This document shows, piece after piece, positions 1 through 8,588 of a stretch of 64,000 bases of DNA. Origin of the DNA: Gammaproteobacteria bacterium (GTDB taxonomy: Bacteria > Gemmatimonadota > Gemmatimonadetes > Longimicrobiales > Gaopeijiaceae); the NCBI GenBank assembly GCA_028821195.1, contig JAPPHB010000085.1, forward strand, positions 66,580 through 130,579, in the 5' to 3' direction. A program made the translations under genes and the position numbers. Within the stretch, counting starts at the first letter, position 1, and every line of letters starts with the position of its first letter. The notes beneath the pieces were generated by a model, which saw nothing but the letters and a program-made list of their open reading frames with translations, had not been told where the DNA came from and did not search any database.

Positions 1-1128
1 GCGCAACGGGTTGGTCGGATCGATCCACAGGTCATGATGGTCCGCGTGGGTCTCGGGAACGCTCTCGAGCGCCTTTCCGCCGTCGGTCGAGCGCATGAGC
101 CTGAAGTTGAGGATGTAGAGGGTGTTGCGGTCGACCGGGTCGGCCTCCAGGCGCTGGAAATAGAAGGCGCGCTGCCAGATGTCGCGGTGTCCGTTGATGA
201 ACTCCCAGGTCCGGCCGCCGTCGTCGGACCGGTAAAGCCCGCCCTCTTCGGCTTCGAGGTTGGCCCACACCCTGTCCGGATCCGCGCCTGACACGGTGAT
301 CGTGATCTTGCCGAGGACGCCATCCGGAAGGCCCGGATTGCGCGTGATCTCGCTCCAGGTGTCGCCGCCGTCGGTGGTCTTGAAGATCCCTGACCCCTCG
401 CCGCCGCTCCACAGGCGCCACGGCTTGCGGTACACCTGCCAGAGCGTGGCGTACAGGACATCCGGATCGCTCGGATCCATGACCAGGTCGACCGCTCCTG
501 TGCGCTCGTCGCGGAAGAGGATCTTCTCCCAGGTCCTGCCTCCGTCGGTGGTGCGGAAGACGCCGCGCTCGGAGTTGGGTCCGAAGGGGTGGCCGAGCGC
601 CGCCACGTAGGCGCGGTCCGGGTCGGTGGGATGGATGCGGATGCGCCCGATCGCGTGGGTGTCGGCGAGGCCGAGGTGCCGCCAGCTCTTTCCGGCGTCG
701 TCGGAGCGGTAGACGCCGTCCCCTTGGAGGACGTTGGCGCGCAGTTGCACCTCGCCCATGCCGATGTAGACGATGTCGGGGTCGGAGGGCGCCATCGCGA
801 CCGCGCCCACCGAGGCGCTGCTCACTTGGCCGTCGGTCACCGGGGTCCAGGTGGAGCCTCCGTCGGTGGTCTTGAACAGCCCTCCACCGGTCGCGCCGAA
901 GTAGTACTCGAAGGGGCGGTCGGCGTGGCCCGCGACCGCAATGGAGCGGCCGCCCCGGTCCGGGCCGATGGAGCGCCATTCCATGGGGGGGAGGAGGGAG
1001 ATGGGGTTCTGGGCGGTGAGTTGGGCGGGCTTCGCGGCGAGGGAGATCGCGGCCAGTGACATTGCGGCGAGCAGCGAGATCGCGAGCAGCGGGGCTCGAA
1101 TGATCGGCGAAGGAATGCTGTCGGTCAT
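1..1128 (-). CDS. BNR/sortilin-type propeller protein, exported (3' end outside window)
   Basis: The reading frame is open from an ATG at 1128 to the window edge (376 codons), so the C-terminus is missing. The N-terminus has a hydrophobic signal segment rich in Ala, Leu and Ile, then the opening typical of exported BNR/VPS10-like propeller proteins (WRSIGPDRGGRS, FGATGGGLFKTTDGGSTW). Repeated Asp-box-like units (TDGG.TW) follow, and the visible part ends in DHHDLWIDPTNP. It is a paralogue of the complete gene at 13645-16866, which has FGATGGGLWKTIDGG and DFHDFWIDPDDP at the matching places. Such proteins are often labelled glycosyl hydrolases, but no catalytic evidence is visible and the substrate is unknown. 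It diverges from the oxidoreductase at 1415; a near-palindrome lies 139 bp upstream of its start. Confidence 0.85.
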   Translation of the reverse strand, partial: MTDSIPSPIIRAPLLAISLLAAMSLAAISLAAKPAQLTAQNPISLLPPMEWRSIGPDRGGRSIAVAGHADRPFEYYFGATGGGLFKTTDGGSTWTPVTDGQVSSASVGAVAMAPSDPDIVYIGMGEVQLRANVLQGDGVYRSDDAGKSWRHLGLADTHAIGRIRIHPTDPDRAYVAALGHPFGPNSERGVFRTTDGGRTWEKILFRDERTGAVDLVMDPSDPDVLYATLWQVYRKPWRLWSGGEGSGIFKTTDGGDTWSEITRNPGLPDGVLGKITITVSGADPDRVWANLEAEEGGLYRSDDGGRTWEFINGHRDIWQRAFYFQRLEADPVDRNTLYILNFRLMRSTDGGKALESVPETHADHHDLWIDPTNPLR

Positions 1129-1266
1129 GCTGCCTCCGAATCCATGGTCCGGCCCCTCGGTTGTGGGCCGGCTTTCTACCGTAGGTGGGCGCCTATGGCC
1201 CAGCAACCGGTGACTCGGTGGGGTTCCTGGAGGCCGGTTCGGTTGGACGGGGCGTTGGCGCGCTCT

Positions 1267-1289
1267 AACCCTGACGTAACGTTAGGGTT
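1267..1289. promoter_or_regulatory. 23-bp near-palindrome, copy 1
   Basis: The arms AACCCT and AGGGTT enclose a CGTAACG core; nearly every position pairs. It sits in the divergent region between the propeller gene (start 1128) and the oxidoreductase (start 1415). A close copy lies at 58193-58215 and a variant at 16879-16896. ACGTnACGT dyads resemble MerR-family operators of the LiuR kind, but the regulator here is unknown. Confidence 0.6.
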
Positions 1290-1414
1290 GGGACAGGGAC
1301 TGCAGGAGCCGGGTCGCGGATTCGCGGGTGGCGGTGATCGAGACGGCACGGCAATTTCCATCCCTGCGCGCTGCGCGGCGACCACGAGGTCGTCCATCGA
1401 AAGGAGATGCATCG

Positions 1415-1891
1415 ATGAGCGAGATCACGCTCAGGGTAAACGGCGAGACGCATACGCTCGATGTCGATCCGTCGACGCCGCTGTTGTATGTCCTTCGCAA
1501 CGATCTCGGATTGCGGGGACCCCGCTTCGGCTGTGGCCTGGCTCAGTGCGGAACGTGCACGGTGCTGATGGATGGGCGCGCGATCCGTTCCTGCAACCGG
1601 CCGGTTTCGCGTTCGACGGGCGAGATCACGACCCTGGAGGGACTGCCCGAGAACGGGGAGTTGCATCCGGTGCAGCAGGCGTGGATCGACGAGCAGGTGC
1701 CGCAGTGCGGGTACTGCCAGAACGGACAGATCCTCACCGCCGCGGCGCTGCTGAGCTACAGTCCCAACCCGAGCGACGACGAAATCCGCGAGGGCATGAA
1801 TCGCGTGCTCTGCCGCTGCATGACCTACTACCGGATCCAGTCGGCGGTGAAGCGTGCGGCCGAGGCGATGGCCGAAGGGGAGGGTCGATGA
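1415..1891 (+). CDS. (2Fe-2S)-binding subunit of a xanthine-oxidase-family dehydrogenase (IorA-like)
   Basis: The 158-residue protein carries both [2Fe-2S] clusters of the small subunit of molybdenum hydroxylases. The plant-ferredoxin-type cluster uses C40, C45, C48 and C60 (CGLAQCGTC). The second uses C98, C101, C133 and C135 (CGYC and CRC). Length and order match isoquinoline 1-oxidoreductase alpha subunits. The start at 1415 is supported by AAGGAG at 1401-1406; an upstream in-frame extension has no such site. The stop overlaps the start of the molybdopterin subunit as ATGA, so the two are co-translated. It should pass electrons from the Mo site to an external acceptor. The true substrate cannot be read from sequence. 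Confidence 0.93.
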   Translation: MSEITLRVNGETHTLDVDPSTPLLYVLRNDLGLRGPRFGCGLAQCGTCTVLMDGRAIRSCNRPVSRSTGEITTLEGLPENGELHPVQQAWIDEQVPQCGYCQNGQILTAAALLSYSPNPSDDEIREGMNRVLCRCMTYYRIQSAVKRAAEAMAEGEGR

Positions 1892-4293
1892 GCGGCGGGC
1901 GTCAGGTCCCCACGGCGCTCGACGACGCGCTCGCGCGCTGGGGCGGAACGACATCCCGGCGCGACTTTGTCAAGGCTTCGGGACTGTTCGTCTTCGGGTT
2001 GAGCGGTGTGGGCGCAGCCGGGGCGGGCCGATGGGGCTTTGGGACGGAGGCTGCCGGGGGAGAGTCTTCCGAGCTCGCGTCCTATCCCGATCCCGACTTC
2101 CTCCAGCTCGACTCGTGGCTGGTCGTGCACGAGGACGGCACCGCGACCTTCTACCTCGGGAAGACCGATGGCGGACAGGGGACCGGGACCGCCACCCAGC
2201 AAATGATGTGCGACGAGCTCGACCTTGCCTTCGATCAGGCGACGGTGGTCATGGGCCGGACCGACATGACCGTGGACCAGGGCGGCTCGGGGGGTTCGGA
2301 TGCGATCGAGCGCGACGCCATGGTCGGACGCCGGATCGCGGCGGAGGCCCGGCGCGTGCTGCTGGAGATGGCGTCGGAACGCTTCGGCGTGCCCGTGGAG
2401 GGACTCAGCGTGAGCGAGGGCGTGATTTCGCTGCGCGACGATCCCGCGCGGACGGTCACCTACGGCGAGCTGATCGGCGGCGGGCGCTTCGATGTCGCGC
2501 TGACCGGGGGCAACATCAACGCGACCACCGGTGTTGCGAGCATCAAGCCTGTCCAGGACCTGAAGCTGGTCGGCCAGTCGATCCCGCGCTACGACATCCC
2601 CGGGAAGGTGGATGCGTCGCTCGAGTGGGCCGTCGACGTGACGCTCCCGGGGATGGTGCACGCCCGGAATGTGCGCCCGCCCTTCGCGGGGGCGACGCTC
2701 GCGGCCATCGATGAGTCGTCGGTGCGCGACCTGCCCGGCTTCATCCGGCTAGTGAGCGAGGGCAACTACGTCGCCGTGGTGTGCGAGCGCGAGGAGCAGG
2801 CGATCGAGGCAGCGGAACGCCTCGTCGTCGAGTGGGAGAAGCCCGCCGCGGCGCCCTTCCCGGCATCCGACGATCTCTTCGACTACATGCGGAGCGCGGA
2901 GCGAGTGCCGGGCTCGGGTGGACGCTCGGCCGCGCGCGTGCAGGGGGATCCCGACGGAGCGCTGGCGAGCGCCGCGACCGTTGTCGAAGCCGCGTACGAC
3001 ATCCCCTTCCACGGGCACACCGCCATCGGCCCCGCCCACGCCCTGGCCGACCCCTCGGACGGCCAGATGACCATCTACACCAACGATATGAAGCCGTACA
3101 GCCACCGGACCGGGATCGCCGAGTTCCTGGGGATGGACCCGGAGCAGGTGCGGGTGATCTGGATGGACGGGCCGCAGCTCTACGGCCGCACGGCGGCGGA
3201 CGACGCGGGTTTCGAGGCCGCGTACCTGGCCAGGGAGCTGGGCCGCCCGGTGCGGGTGCAGTGGATGCGGCACGAGGAGACGGCGTGGGACACGAAGGGC
3301 CCGGCGTTCGCGATCGACCTGCGCGGAGGGCTGGACGCGGAGGGCAACGTGGTCGCGCTGGACTACCGCGGCCGGATCGCCAACTACGCGCACGTGGGAT
3401 ACAACCAGGCCCGCACCGTGCTGATCGCGCAGCTGATGGGCTTCCGGCCCGAGCGGCCGTCTCCGGGCGGCGCACGCGGTCCCGACGAGATGTACCACAT
3501 TCCCAACCGGCGTCAGGAGACGCGCGCGGTCCGCTTCCCGCTGGCCTTCGAGACGCCGCTCCGCACCGGCAACCTGCGCGATCCCAACGGCCCGCAGACG
3601 ACCTTCGCCGGGGAGTCGTTCATCGACGAGCTGGCCGCGGCCGCGGGGGCCGATCCGGTGGAGTTCCGGCTGCGCCTGCTGCGCGGGTCGACCGACGACG
3701 ACGAGGCCTTCCGCCGCGCCCGTTCGATCGCGGTGGTCGAGGCCGCGGCGGAGGCGTACGGGTGGGACGCGCGCCCGTCACCCGGGACGGTGGGAAACGG
3801 GCGCGTGCTGACGGGACGGGGCATCGCGTACGCGTATCGCGCCCGCACCACGATCGCCGTGATCGCCGAGGTCGAGGTCGACCGCGAGACCGGGCGGGTG
3901 TGGGTCCGCCGCATGGTGTGCGCCCACGACTGCGGCCTGGTGATCAACCCCAACAGCCTCGAGAGCACCATCCAGGGCAACCTCCTGCACGGGATCAGCC
4001 GGACGCTCTACGAGGAGGTCCGCTTCGACGGCGAAAAGGTCACCAGCGTGGACTGGCGCACCCACCCGACCCTCACGCACATGGACACGCCCGAGCAGAT
4101 CGATGTCGTGATGGTGAACGGCGATCCGAACCCGGACCGTCCCGACCTGCGGCCTTATGGGGCGGGGGAACCGTCGCATCGGCCGGTGCCGGCGGCGATT
4201 GCGAACGCGATCTTCGATGCGACGGGGGTGCGGATGCGGAGGTTGCCGTTGAGGCCGGAGCGGGTGTTGGAGGAGTTGGGGGCGGTGGGGTAG
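1888..4293 (+). CDS. molybdopterin-binding subunit of a xanthine-dehydrogenase-family oxidoreductase (IorB-like), Tat-exported
   Basis: This 801-residue large subunit begins with a twin-arginine signal (SRRDFVK, residues 23-29) followed by a hydrophobic stretch, so the folded Mo enzyme is probably exported to the periplasm. The body matches the aldehyde-oxidase/xanthine-dehydrogenase molybdopterin domains. Near the C-terminus AHDCGLVINP and GAGEPSHRPVPAAIANAIFD are visible, the latter holding the conserved glutamate that acts as base in this family. The ATG overlaps the stop of the iron-sulfur subunit by four bases. No FAD subunit is present, as expected for the two-subunit IorAB type, which uses a cytochrome as acceptor. 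Natural substrates in this family are N-heterocycles or aldehydes; the one used here is unknown. Confidence 0.92.
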   Translation: MSGGRQVPTALDDALARWGGTTSRRDFVKASGLFVFGLSGVGAAGAGRWGFGTEAAGGESSELASYPDPDFLQLDSWLVVHEDGTATFYLGKTDGGQGTGTATQQMMCDELDLAFDQATVVMGRTDMTVDQGGSGGSDAIERDAMVGRRIAAEARRVLLEMASERFGVPVEGLSVSEGVISLRDDPARTVTYGELIGGGRFDVALTGGNINATTGVASIKPVQDLKLVGQSIPRYDIPGKVDASLEWAVDVTLPGMVHARNVRPPFAGATLAAIDESSVRDLPGFIRLVSEGNYVAVVCEREEQAIEAAERLVVEWEKPAAAPFPASDDLFDYMRSAERVPGSGGRSAARVQGDPDGALASAATVVEAAYDIPFHGHTAIGPAHALADPSDGQMTIYTNDMKPYSHRTGIAEFLGMDPEQVRVIWMDGPQLYGRTAADDAGFEAAYLARELGRPVRVQWMRHEETAWDTKGPAFAIDLRGGLDAEGNVVALDYRGRIANYAHVGYNQARTVLIAQLMGFRPERPSPGGARGPDEMYHIPNRRQETRAVRFPLAFETPLRTGNLRDPNGPQTTFAGESFIDELAAAAGADPVEFRLRLLRGSTDDDEAFRRARSIAVVEAAAEAYGWDARPSPGTVGNGRVLTGRGIAYAYRARTTIAVIAEVEVDRETGRVWVRRMVCAHDCGLVINPNSLESTIQGNLLHGISRTLYEEVRFDGEKVTSVDWRTHPTLTHMDTPEQIDVVMVNGDPNPDRPDLRPYGAGEPSHRPVPAAIANAIFDATGVRMRRLPLRPERVLEELGAVG

Positions 4294-4462
4294 ATGCCTC
4301 CGCATGGATCTGGGCAGCTCGATGAGATAGGCTGTCGCGGTGGTGATGACCGATGCCGTCGTGACCATTGCGTGCACCGCCATCCTTCCCCAGAATGATT
4401 GAGCGGTCGAGCACATCGTTTTTCCGCGCTGTTATCCCGAACGCTCCCTTCTAGGATGGCCG

Positions 4463-5713
4463 ATGCCAACTACTACAGTACACAACCCTGACCAATATAT
4501 GGCCGATCTACGTCAAATGCTCTCGCAGGGCCGAAAGCGAATCGGCATCTTTATTGGGGCCGGCGCACCGACCGCCATACGCGTGGGTGACGACGATCAG
4601 ATTGTGACGCAGGGTGGCCGCCCTTTGATTCCAGATGTGAAAGGCCTGACGACAACTGTGATCGAAAATCTGTCGCAAACCGACAGACAGGTTGTCGACG
4701 CGTTAAAACGAGATATGCAGAAACCAATCAACATCGAGACCATCTTAACAAAAACCCGACAACTTGCCCAAGCGATTGGTAGTAGTTCAATCCACGACTA
4801 TGACGGCAACGCCTACGACCAACTAAGTGATCGGATATGTAAGGCAATCGGAGCACAAGTGCGTCCTCAACTCCCAAGTAACCCCAATCCCTATTCCGAT
4901 TTAGTCTCGTGGATTTCCGGCACGCAGAGACTACATTCAGTCGAGATCTTTACACCCAACTACGACCTCTTGTTGGAAGACGCCTTTGAGAGGGCGCGCA
5001 TTCCCTTCTTCGATGGCTTCACTGGCTCCCACAGACCTTTCTTCGATCCCGTTAGTGTGTTGTCCGATGACCTTCCGTCTCGGTGGTCCCGTCTCTGGAA
5101 ACTTCACGGCTCAATCGGTTGGGCAGTATCTGGCGACAGTGTCATACGAACGGATGACCGACGCAGCACGAACCTGATCTACCCTGAGCATCGGAAGTAC
5201 GACCAAGCGACCCGGCTCCCTTTTTCCGCTCTATTTGAACGACTCCGTCAGTTCTTGACAACACCGGACACTCTCATGATTTGTTCTGGTTTCTCGTTCG
5301 CGGACGCCCACATTTCGGCGGTCATGGACGAGTCGCTCGCCGCGAATGCGCACACGGCCGTCCTCGCATTCCAGTACAAACAACTTGCCGAAGAAGAACC
5401 GGCCGCTACCATCGCGCGATCTCGTCCCAACATAAGCGTTTATGCGAAAGATGGTGCCGTCATTAACGGCATCCCTGGGCCTTGGCGCCTCGGCCAGACC
5501 CCAAGCAGTGACTGGCAGCACATCCGTGGCACCTTCTGGGGTCGGAAATCACCACAGAGTTCCGACGCATTTCTGCTCGGAGACTTCGCGATGCTTACAA
5601 CGTTTCTCGCCTTAATTCAGGCACGTGAGGTCACTGCTAGCGATTCGGCAAAAACGATGGCGGTTGGAAAGGCAACTGAGAACTTCATCGATCAGGGTTC
5701 GTTGGATGCTTAA
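4463..5713 (+). CDS. sir2: SIR2-domain NADase of a SIR2-HerA anti-phage system
   Basis: This 416-residue protein has a SIR2 fold: the NAD-binding GAGAP at 32-36, TPNYD at 164-168 and KLHGS at 213-217, with His215 as the catalytic histidine. Bacterial SIR2 proteins of this type cleave NAD+ on phage infection and cause abortive infection when paired with a HerA-family ATPase. The next gene is such an ATPase, and its start codon lies inside this gene's end (8-base overlap), so the two are co-translated and probably form one complex. AGGA lies eight bases before the ATG. GC content is clearly lower than in the flanking oxidoreductase, which suggests horizontal acquisition. Confidence 0.9.
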   Translation: MPTTTVHNPDQYMADLRQMLSQGRKRIGIFIGAGAPTAIRVGDDDQIVTQGGRPLIPDVKGLTTTVIENLSQTDRQVVDALKRDMQKPINIETILTKTRQLAQAIGSSSIHDYDGNAYDQLSDRICKAIGAQVRPQLPSNPNPYSDLVSWISGTQRLHSVEIFTPNYDLLLEDAFERARIPFFDGFTGSHRPFFDPVSVLSDDLPSRWSRLWKLHGSIGWAVSGDSVIRTDDRRSTNLIYPEHRKYDQATRLPFSALFERLRQFLTTPDTLMICSGFSFADAHISAVMDESLAANAHTAVLAFQYKQLAEEEPAATIARSRPNISVYAKDGAVINGIPGPWRLGQTPSSDWQHIRGTFWGRKSPQSSDAFLLGDFAMLTTFLALIQAREVTASDSAKTMAVGKATENFIDQGSLDA

Positions 5714-7538
5714 GCGAGATCCCACATATCTTGGCGCGATCGCTGCGGTATCCGGGGGGGCCGTGAACGTCCACCTCACTCCATCCGTGGCGTCCGGGCT
5801 TTCTGTCATCAGAGGGCGCACATATCGGGTGGGTCAGGTTGGCAGCTTTGTACGCATCCCGCAAGGCTACCAAGATCTCCTGGGTGTCGTTGCCGAGGTT
5901 GGCGCGAACGCCGTTCCTGAATCCCTGAGCACCGTAGACGACACTGGCCGATGGATGAAAGTGGAGTTGATCGGCGAGATCGTTGTCGGCGAATTTCAGC
6001 GAGGAGTCAGTCAATATCCAAATATTGGTGACGCTGCACACCTCGCTGTAGAGGAAGATCTCCGACGAATATACGCAACTCGCGACCGCGGTCACGTAAC
6101 AATTGGAACACTGTCGAGCGCCGAAAGTATTGCTGCGAAAATTTCCGTCAACGAGCTAGTCACACGACACTCTGCGGTGCTTGGTTCAACGGGATCGGGG
6201 AAGTCGACGACCATTGCCAGCCTTCTCAGGGCACTCACCGCAAGTGACCAAGAAAACGCCCGGTTCCCAAGCGCTCGAGTCTTGGTCTTAGATGTTCACG
6301 GGGAATACGCGATACCCCTTGCGGATATCGCCCAAGTTTTCAGTGTTGAGCCGCAACGGGGGCAAGAACGATTGTATATTCCTTACTGGGCCTTGGCGAC
6401 TGATGACTTACTGAAGTTTTTGACCGGTGGCGTGGAAGGTAATTCAGAAACGGCATTTCTTGACAAGATTGTGCAGTTCAAGATTGCTTCACACGAAGCA
6501 CAGGGGTTTGCTGGTATCGCATCTGCGTCAATCACCGTTGACACCCCATTGCCATTTAGTCTCAAGAAGCTATGGTACGAACTCATTGATTTCGAAACGA
6601 TAACTTTTGAGGGGCCGGATCGCGATCAGCCTACCCTTCAGGAAGAGGGCGATGTTGGTCGCATGATTCCGCCCACTTACAAGCGACACGCCATGGGTGC
6701 GAAAGGTCCATTCTTGAACCAAAAAGCGGTAGGCATACAACGGCAGCTGGGGTTACTCAAGTCGAGAATAATGGACAGGCGATATGATTTCTTACTTCGC
6801 CCCGGACCGTGGGAGCCTGACGAAGAAGGACGACCCGAGAAGGATCTCGATGACCTGTTAGCGGGCTGGCTGGGTGGAGAGAAGCCTTTGACGATTCTTG
6901 ACTTGTCTAGTGTCCCAAGTGGGGTCCTGGAGCGGCTCGTGGGCTCCATACTCAATATCGTATATGAAGCCTTATTTTGGAGCCGCGAGAAATCGGAGGG
7001 CGGAATCGAACGCCCGTTGTTAGTGGTGATGGAGGAAGCGCACCGTTATCTGTCGGGTAACGCGAATGGCGTTGCGGCTAGGGTAGTGCAGAGGATCGCG
7101 AAGGAAGGGAGAAAATTCGGTGTCGGTGCAATGGTTGTGAGTCAGAGGCCGTCAGAGGTGGACGAAACCGTGCTCTCGCAGTGTGGTACGTTCTTTGCGC
7201 TTCGCTTGTCGAATCCGGGGGATCGAGCGCGCGTCCGCGGCACGCTGCCCGACGGTCTTGTCGGGCTCTTGGACGTTCTCCCGATCCTTAGGACTGGGGA
7301 AGCCATCGTTACGGGTGAAGCGGCTAGATTGCCGATGCGCTGCCGCGTTACGCTCCCAGCGGAAGGACATCGTCCACGGAGCGAGGACCCGAAGGTAAGC
7401 GGAAAGTGGGGGCTCCCAAGGCGAAGCGAAGAATACGAGCGGGTAGTGGCTTCGTGGCGAGGTCAGAACCCGCTCGCTGTTACGAAGGATATGCAAATTG
7501 TACGCACTCGGGTTGACAATGGCCCGAGGGAAGAATAG
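5706..7538 (+). CDS. herA: HerA-family ATPase (DUF87) of a SIR2-HerA system
   Basis: The 610-residue protein has an N-terminal HAS-barrel-like region (about 1-115), then a HerA/FtsK-type P-loop core with Walker A GSTGSGKST at 160-168 and Walker B LLVVMEEAH at 438-446. The sequence after it (SQRPSEVDETVLSQCGTFFALRLSNP) is the usual HerA sensor/arginine-finger region. HerA proteins form hexameric DNA-pumping motors; in SIR2-HerA systems the hexamer assembles with SIR2 and controls NAD+ hydrolysis. The ATG at 5706 overlaps the sir2 stop by eight bases and gives a start typical of the family. An in-frame upstream extension into sir2 is rejected. Low GC matches its partner. Confidence 0.92.
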   Translation: MLKRDPTYLGAIAAVSGGAVNVHLTPSVASGLSVIRGRTYRVGQVGSFVRIPQGYQDLLGVVAEVGANAVPESLSTVDDTGRWMKVELIGEIVVGEFQRGVSQYPNIGDAAHLAVEEDLRRIYATRDRGHVTIGTLSSAESIAAKISVNELVTRHSAVLGSTGSGKSTTIASLLRALTASDQENARFPSARVLVLDVHGEYAIPLADIAQVFSVEPQRGQERLYIPYWALATDDLLKFLTGGVEGNSETAFLDKIVQFKIASHEAQGFAGIASASITVDTPLPFSLKKLWYELIDFETITFEGPDRDQPTLQEEGDVGRMIPPTYKRHAMGAKGPFLNQKAVGIQRQLGLLKSRIMDRRYDFLLRPGPWEPDEEGRPEKDLDDLLAGWLGGEKPLTILDLSSVPSGVLERLVGSILNIVYEALFWSREKSEGGIERPLLVVMEEAHRYLSGNANGVAARVVQRIAKEGRKFGVGAMVVSQRPSEVDETVLSQCGTFFALRLSNPGDRARVRGTLPDGLVGLLDVLPILRTGEAIVTGEAARLPMRCRVTLPAEGHRPRSEDPKVSGKWGLPRRSEEYERVVASWRGQNPLAVTKDMQIVRTRVDNGPREE

Positions 7539-7548
7539 AGGAGATATT

Positions 7549-7761
7549 ATGGAGCGACAGACCGTGTCATCATCTAACGTGGCAGCTGTAGGGTATGATG
7601 CAATGACACAAACTCTTGAAGTTGAGTTTCATGGTGGACGTGTGTATCAATACTATGGAGTTCCCAAGCAGATCGTTGATGAGATGATGCAAGCGCCATC
7701 CGTGGGCAAGTTCTTCAACTTGTACATTAGAGAAGGATACGCTTACTCGCGAGTGTCATGA
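7549..7761 (+). CDS. KTSC-domain small protein
   Basis: This 70-residue protein consists of a single KTSC domain, the short domain also found at the C-terminus of some lysyl-tRNA synthetases. Visible features are SSNVAAVGYD, LEVEFHGGRVYQYYGVP and the closing SVGKFFNLYIREGYAYSRV. It starts ten bases after the herA stop, with GAGGAG in front of the ATG, and shares the low GC of sir2 and herA, so it is very likely the third gene of that operon. KTSC proteins are frequent in phages and mobile regions, but their biochemical role is not settled. Here it may be an accessory or regulator of the SIR2-HerA complex (inference from position), or a passenger. Confidence 0.85.
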   Translation: MERQTVSSSNVAAVGYDAMTQTLEVEFHGGRVYQYYGVPKQIVDEMMQAPSVGKFFNLYIREGYAYSRVS

Positions 7762-7878
7762 GATCTTGGCGACGTTGTCCGCGGCGGGTTCGGCGCGATC
7801 CATGCAGGGCGGGCGTCCGAGACGCGATGGACCGGGCCAAGAGATTGCAATGCGATGGACACCCCCGCAGACAGCGCT

Positions 7879-7903
7879 AAGCCCGGTTGCGCGCAGCGGG
7901 CTT
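7879..7903. terminator. possible hairpin between convergent defence operons
   Basis: AAGCCCG and CGGGCTT form a perfect 7-bp stem around an 11-base loop. It lies in the 236-base gap between the KTSC gene and the end of the subtilase. There is no T-tract, so intrinsic termination is uncertain. I see no gene in the rest of this gap. Confidence 0.3.
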
Positions 7904-7997
7904 CGAGGAACCGGACGACGAGACGCGGACGAGGAATCTCGCAACGAACGTGGGGCTTATGCCCTGGCCAGCCGACTAGGTTCTTCTGTCAACCCGT

Positions 7998-8588
7998 TCA
8001 GATTTCTACCGGAAGTCCGACAACGATCTGGTTCGCCACCTCGGTGTAAAGGTCCACATCAACTTCCGGCGCGCGGATGCTGACGATCAGGGCGTAGCGC
8101 ACGGCTCGATCGTAGTGCTTGAGTGCCGGGCGTGTCTTCCACCATCCCGAGACAGGATAGACGGCGATGGACCCCCGGCTGGCGAGATCGGCCGCAGTCC
8201 CACGCCAAATATCACCATGGAGAGATCCGCGGTGTCGGCCCTGCGTGCCGATCAGCCATGACGGGTCGTCACCGCTGCTTCCGCTCTGGTATCGATCATC
8301 ACGCGCCGCAGCGCTGATGCGACCACGGAATCCGTCGATCGTCTCGAGCGGTCGCTTAACGTCGAAGCGGAGACCATGCGACTCGTATCGGTATCGTGAA
8401 ACAACGCCTCGTCGTGACGGGTTGGGCTCAATGAAATAAGAGAGCGTAACGCGCATCTCGACGGGCGTGTCTCCCAGTTCCTCCAACGACTCCTGCGGCC
8501 AAGGCAGGCTGTGAATATTCATTTCGCGAGCCGCGACGTTTCGTGACTCGCGACGCTCGAATGGAACCAGGGTTTCTTCAACAACCAT
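7998..8588 (-). CDS. C-terminal portion of split S8 subtilase (IetS-like), separated by a frameshift
   Basis: The 196-residue frame begins MVVEETLVPFERRE and holds MRVTLSYFIEPNPSRRG and RYRYESHGLRFDVKRP. To my knowledge these are C-terminal beta-rich domain features of the long S8 peptidases paired with AAA ATPases. It has no peptidase residues of its own. Its frame joins that of the upstream gene if one base is removed from the run of four G at 8594-8597, giving a protein of roughly 840 residues, the usual size. It is therefore probably not an independent gene but the tail of the subtilase at 8578-10527, disconnected by a genuine frameshift or by an assembly error. Confidence 0.8.
   Translation of the reverse strand: MVVEETLVPFERRESRNVAAREMNIHSLPWPQESLEELGDTPVEMRVTLSYFIEPNPSRRGVVSRYRYESHGLRFDVKRPLETIDGFRGRISAAARDDRYQSGSSGDDPSWLIGTQGRHRGSLHGDIWRGTAADLASRGSIAVYPVSGWWKTRPALKHYDRAVRYALIVSIRAPEVDVDLYTEVANQIVVGLPVEI

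Noticed and set aside
1144..1887. N-terminal extension of the molybdopterin subunit
   Set aside because: It reads the iron-sulfur subunit gene out of frame; the Tat signal immediately follows the ATG at 1888.
7762..7997. Short frames in the gap between KTSC and the subtilase
   Set aside because: No ribosome site, domain or codon pattern; composition looks non-coding.
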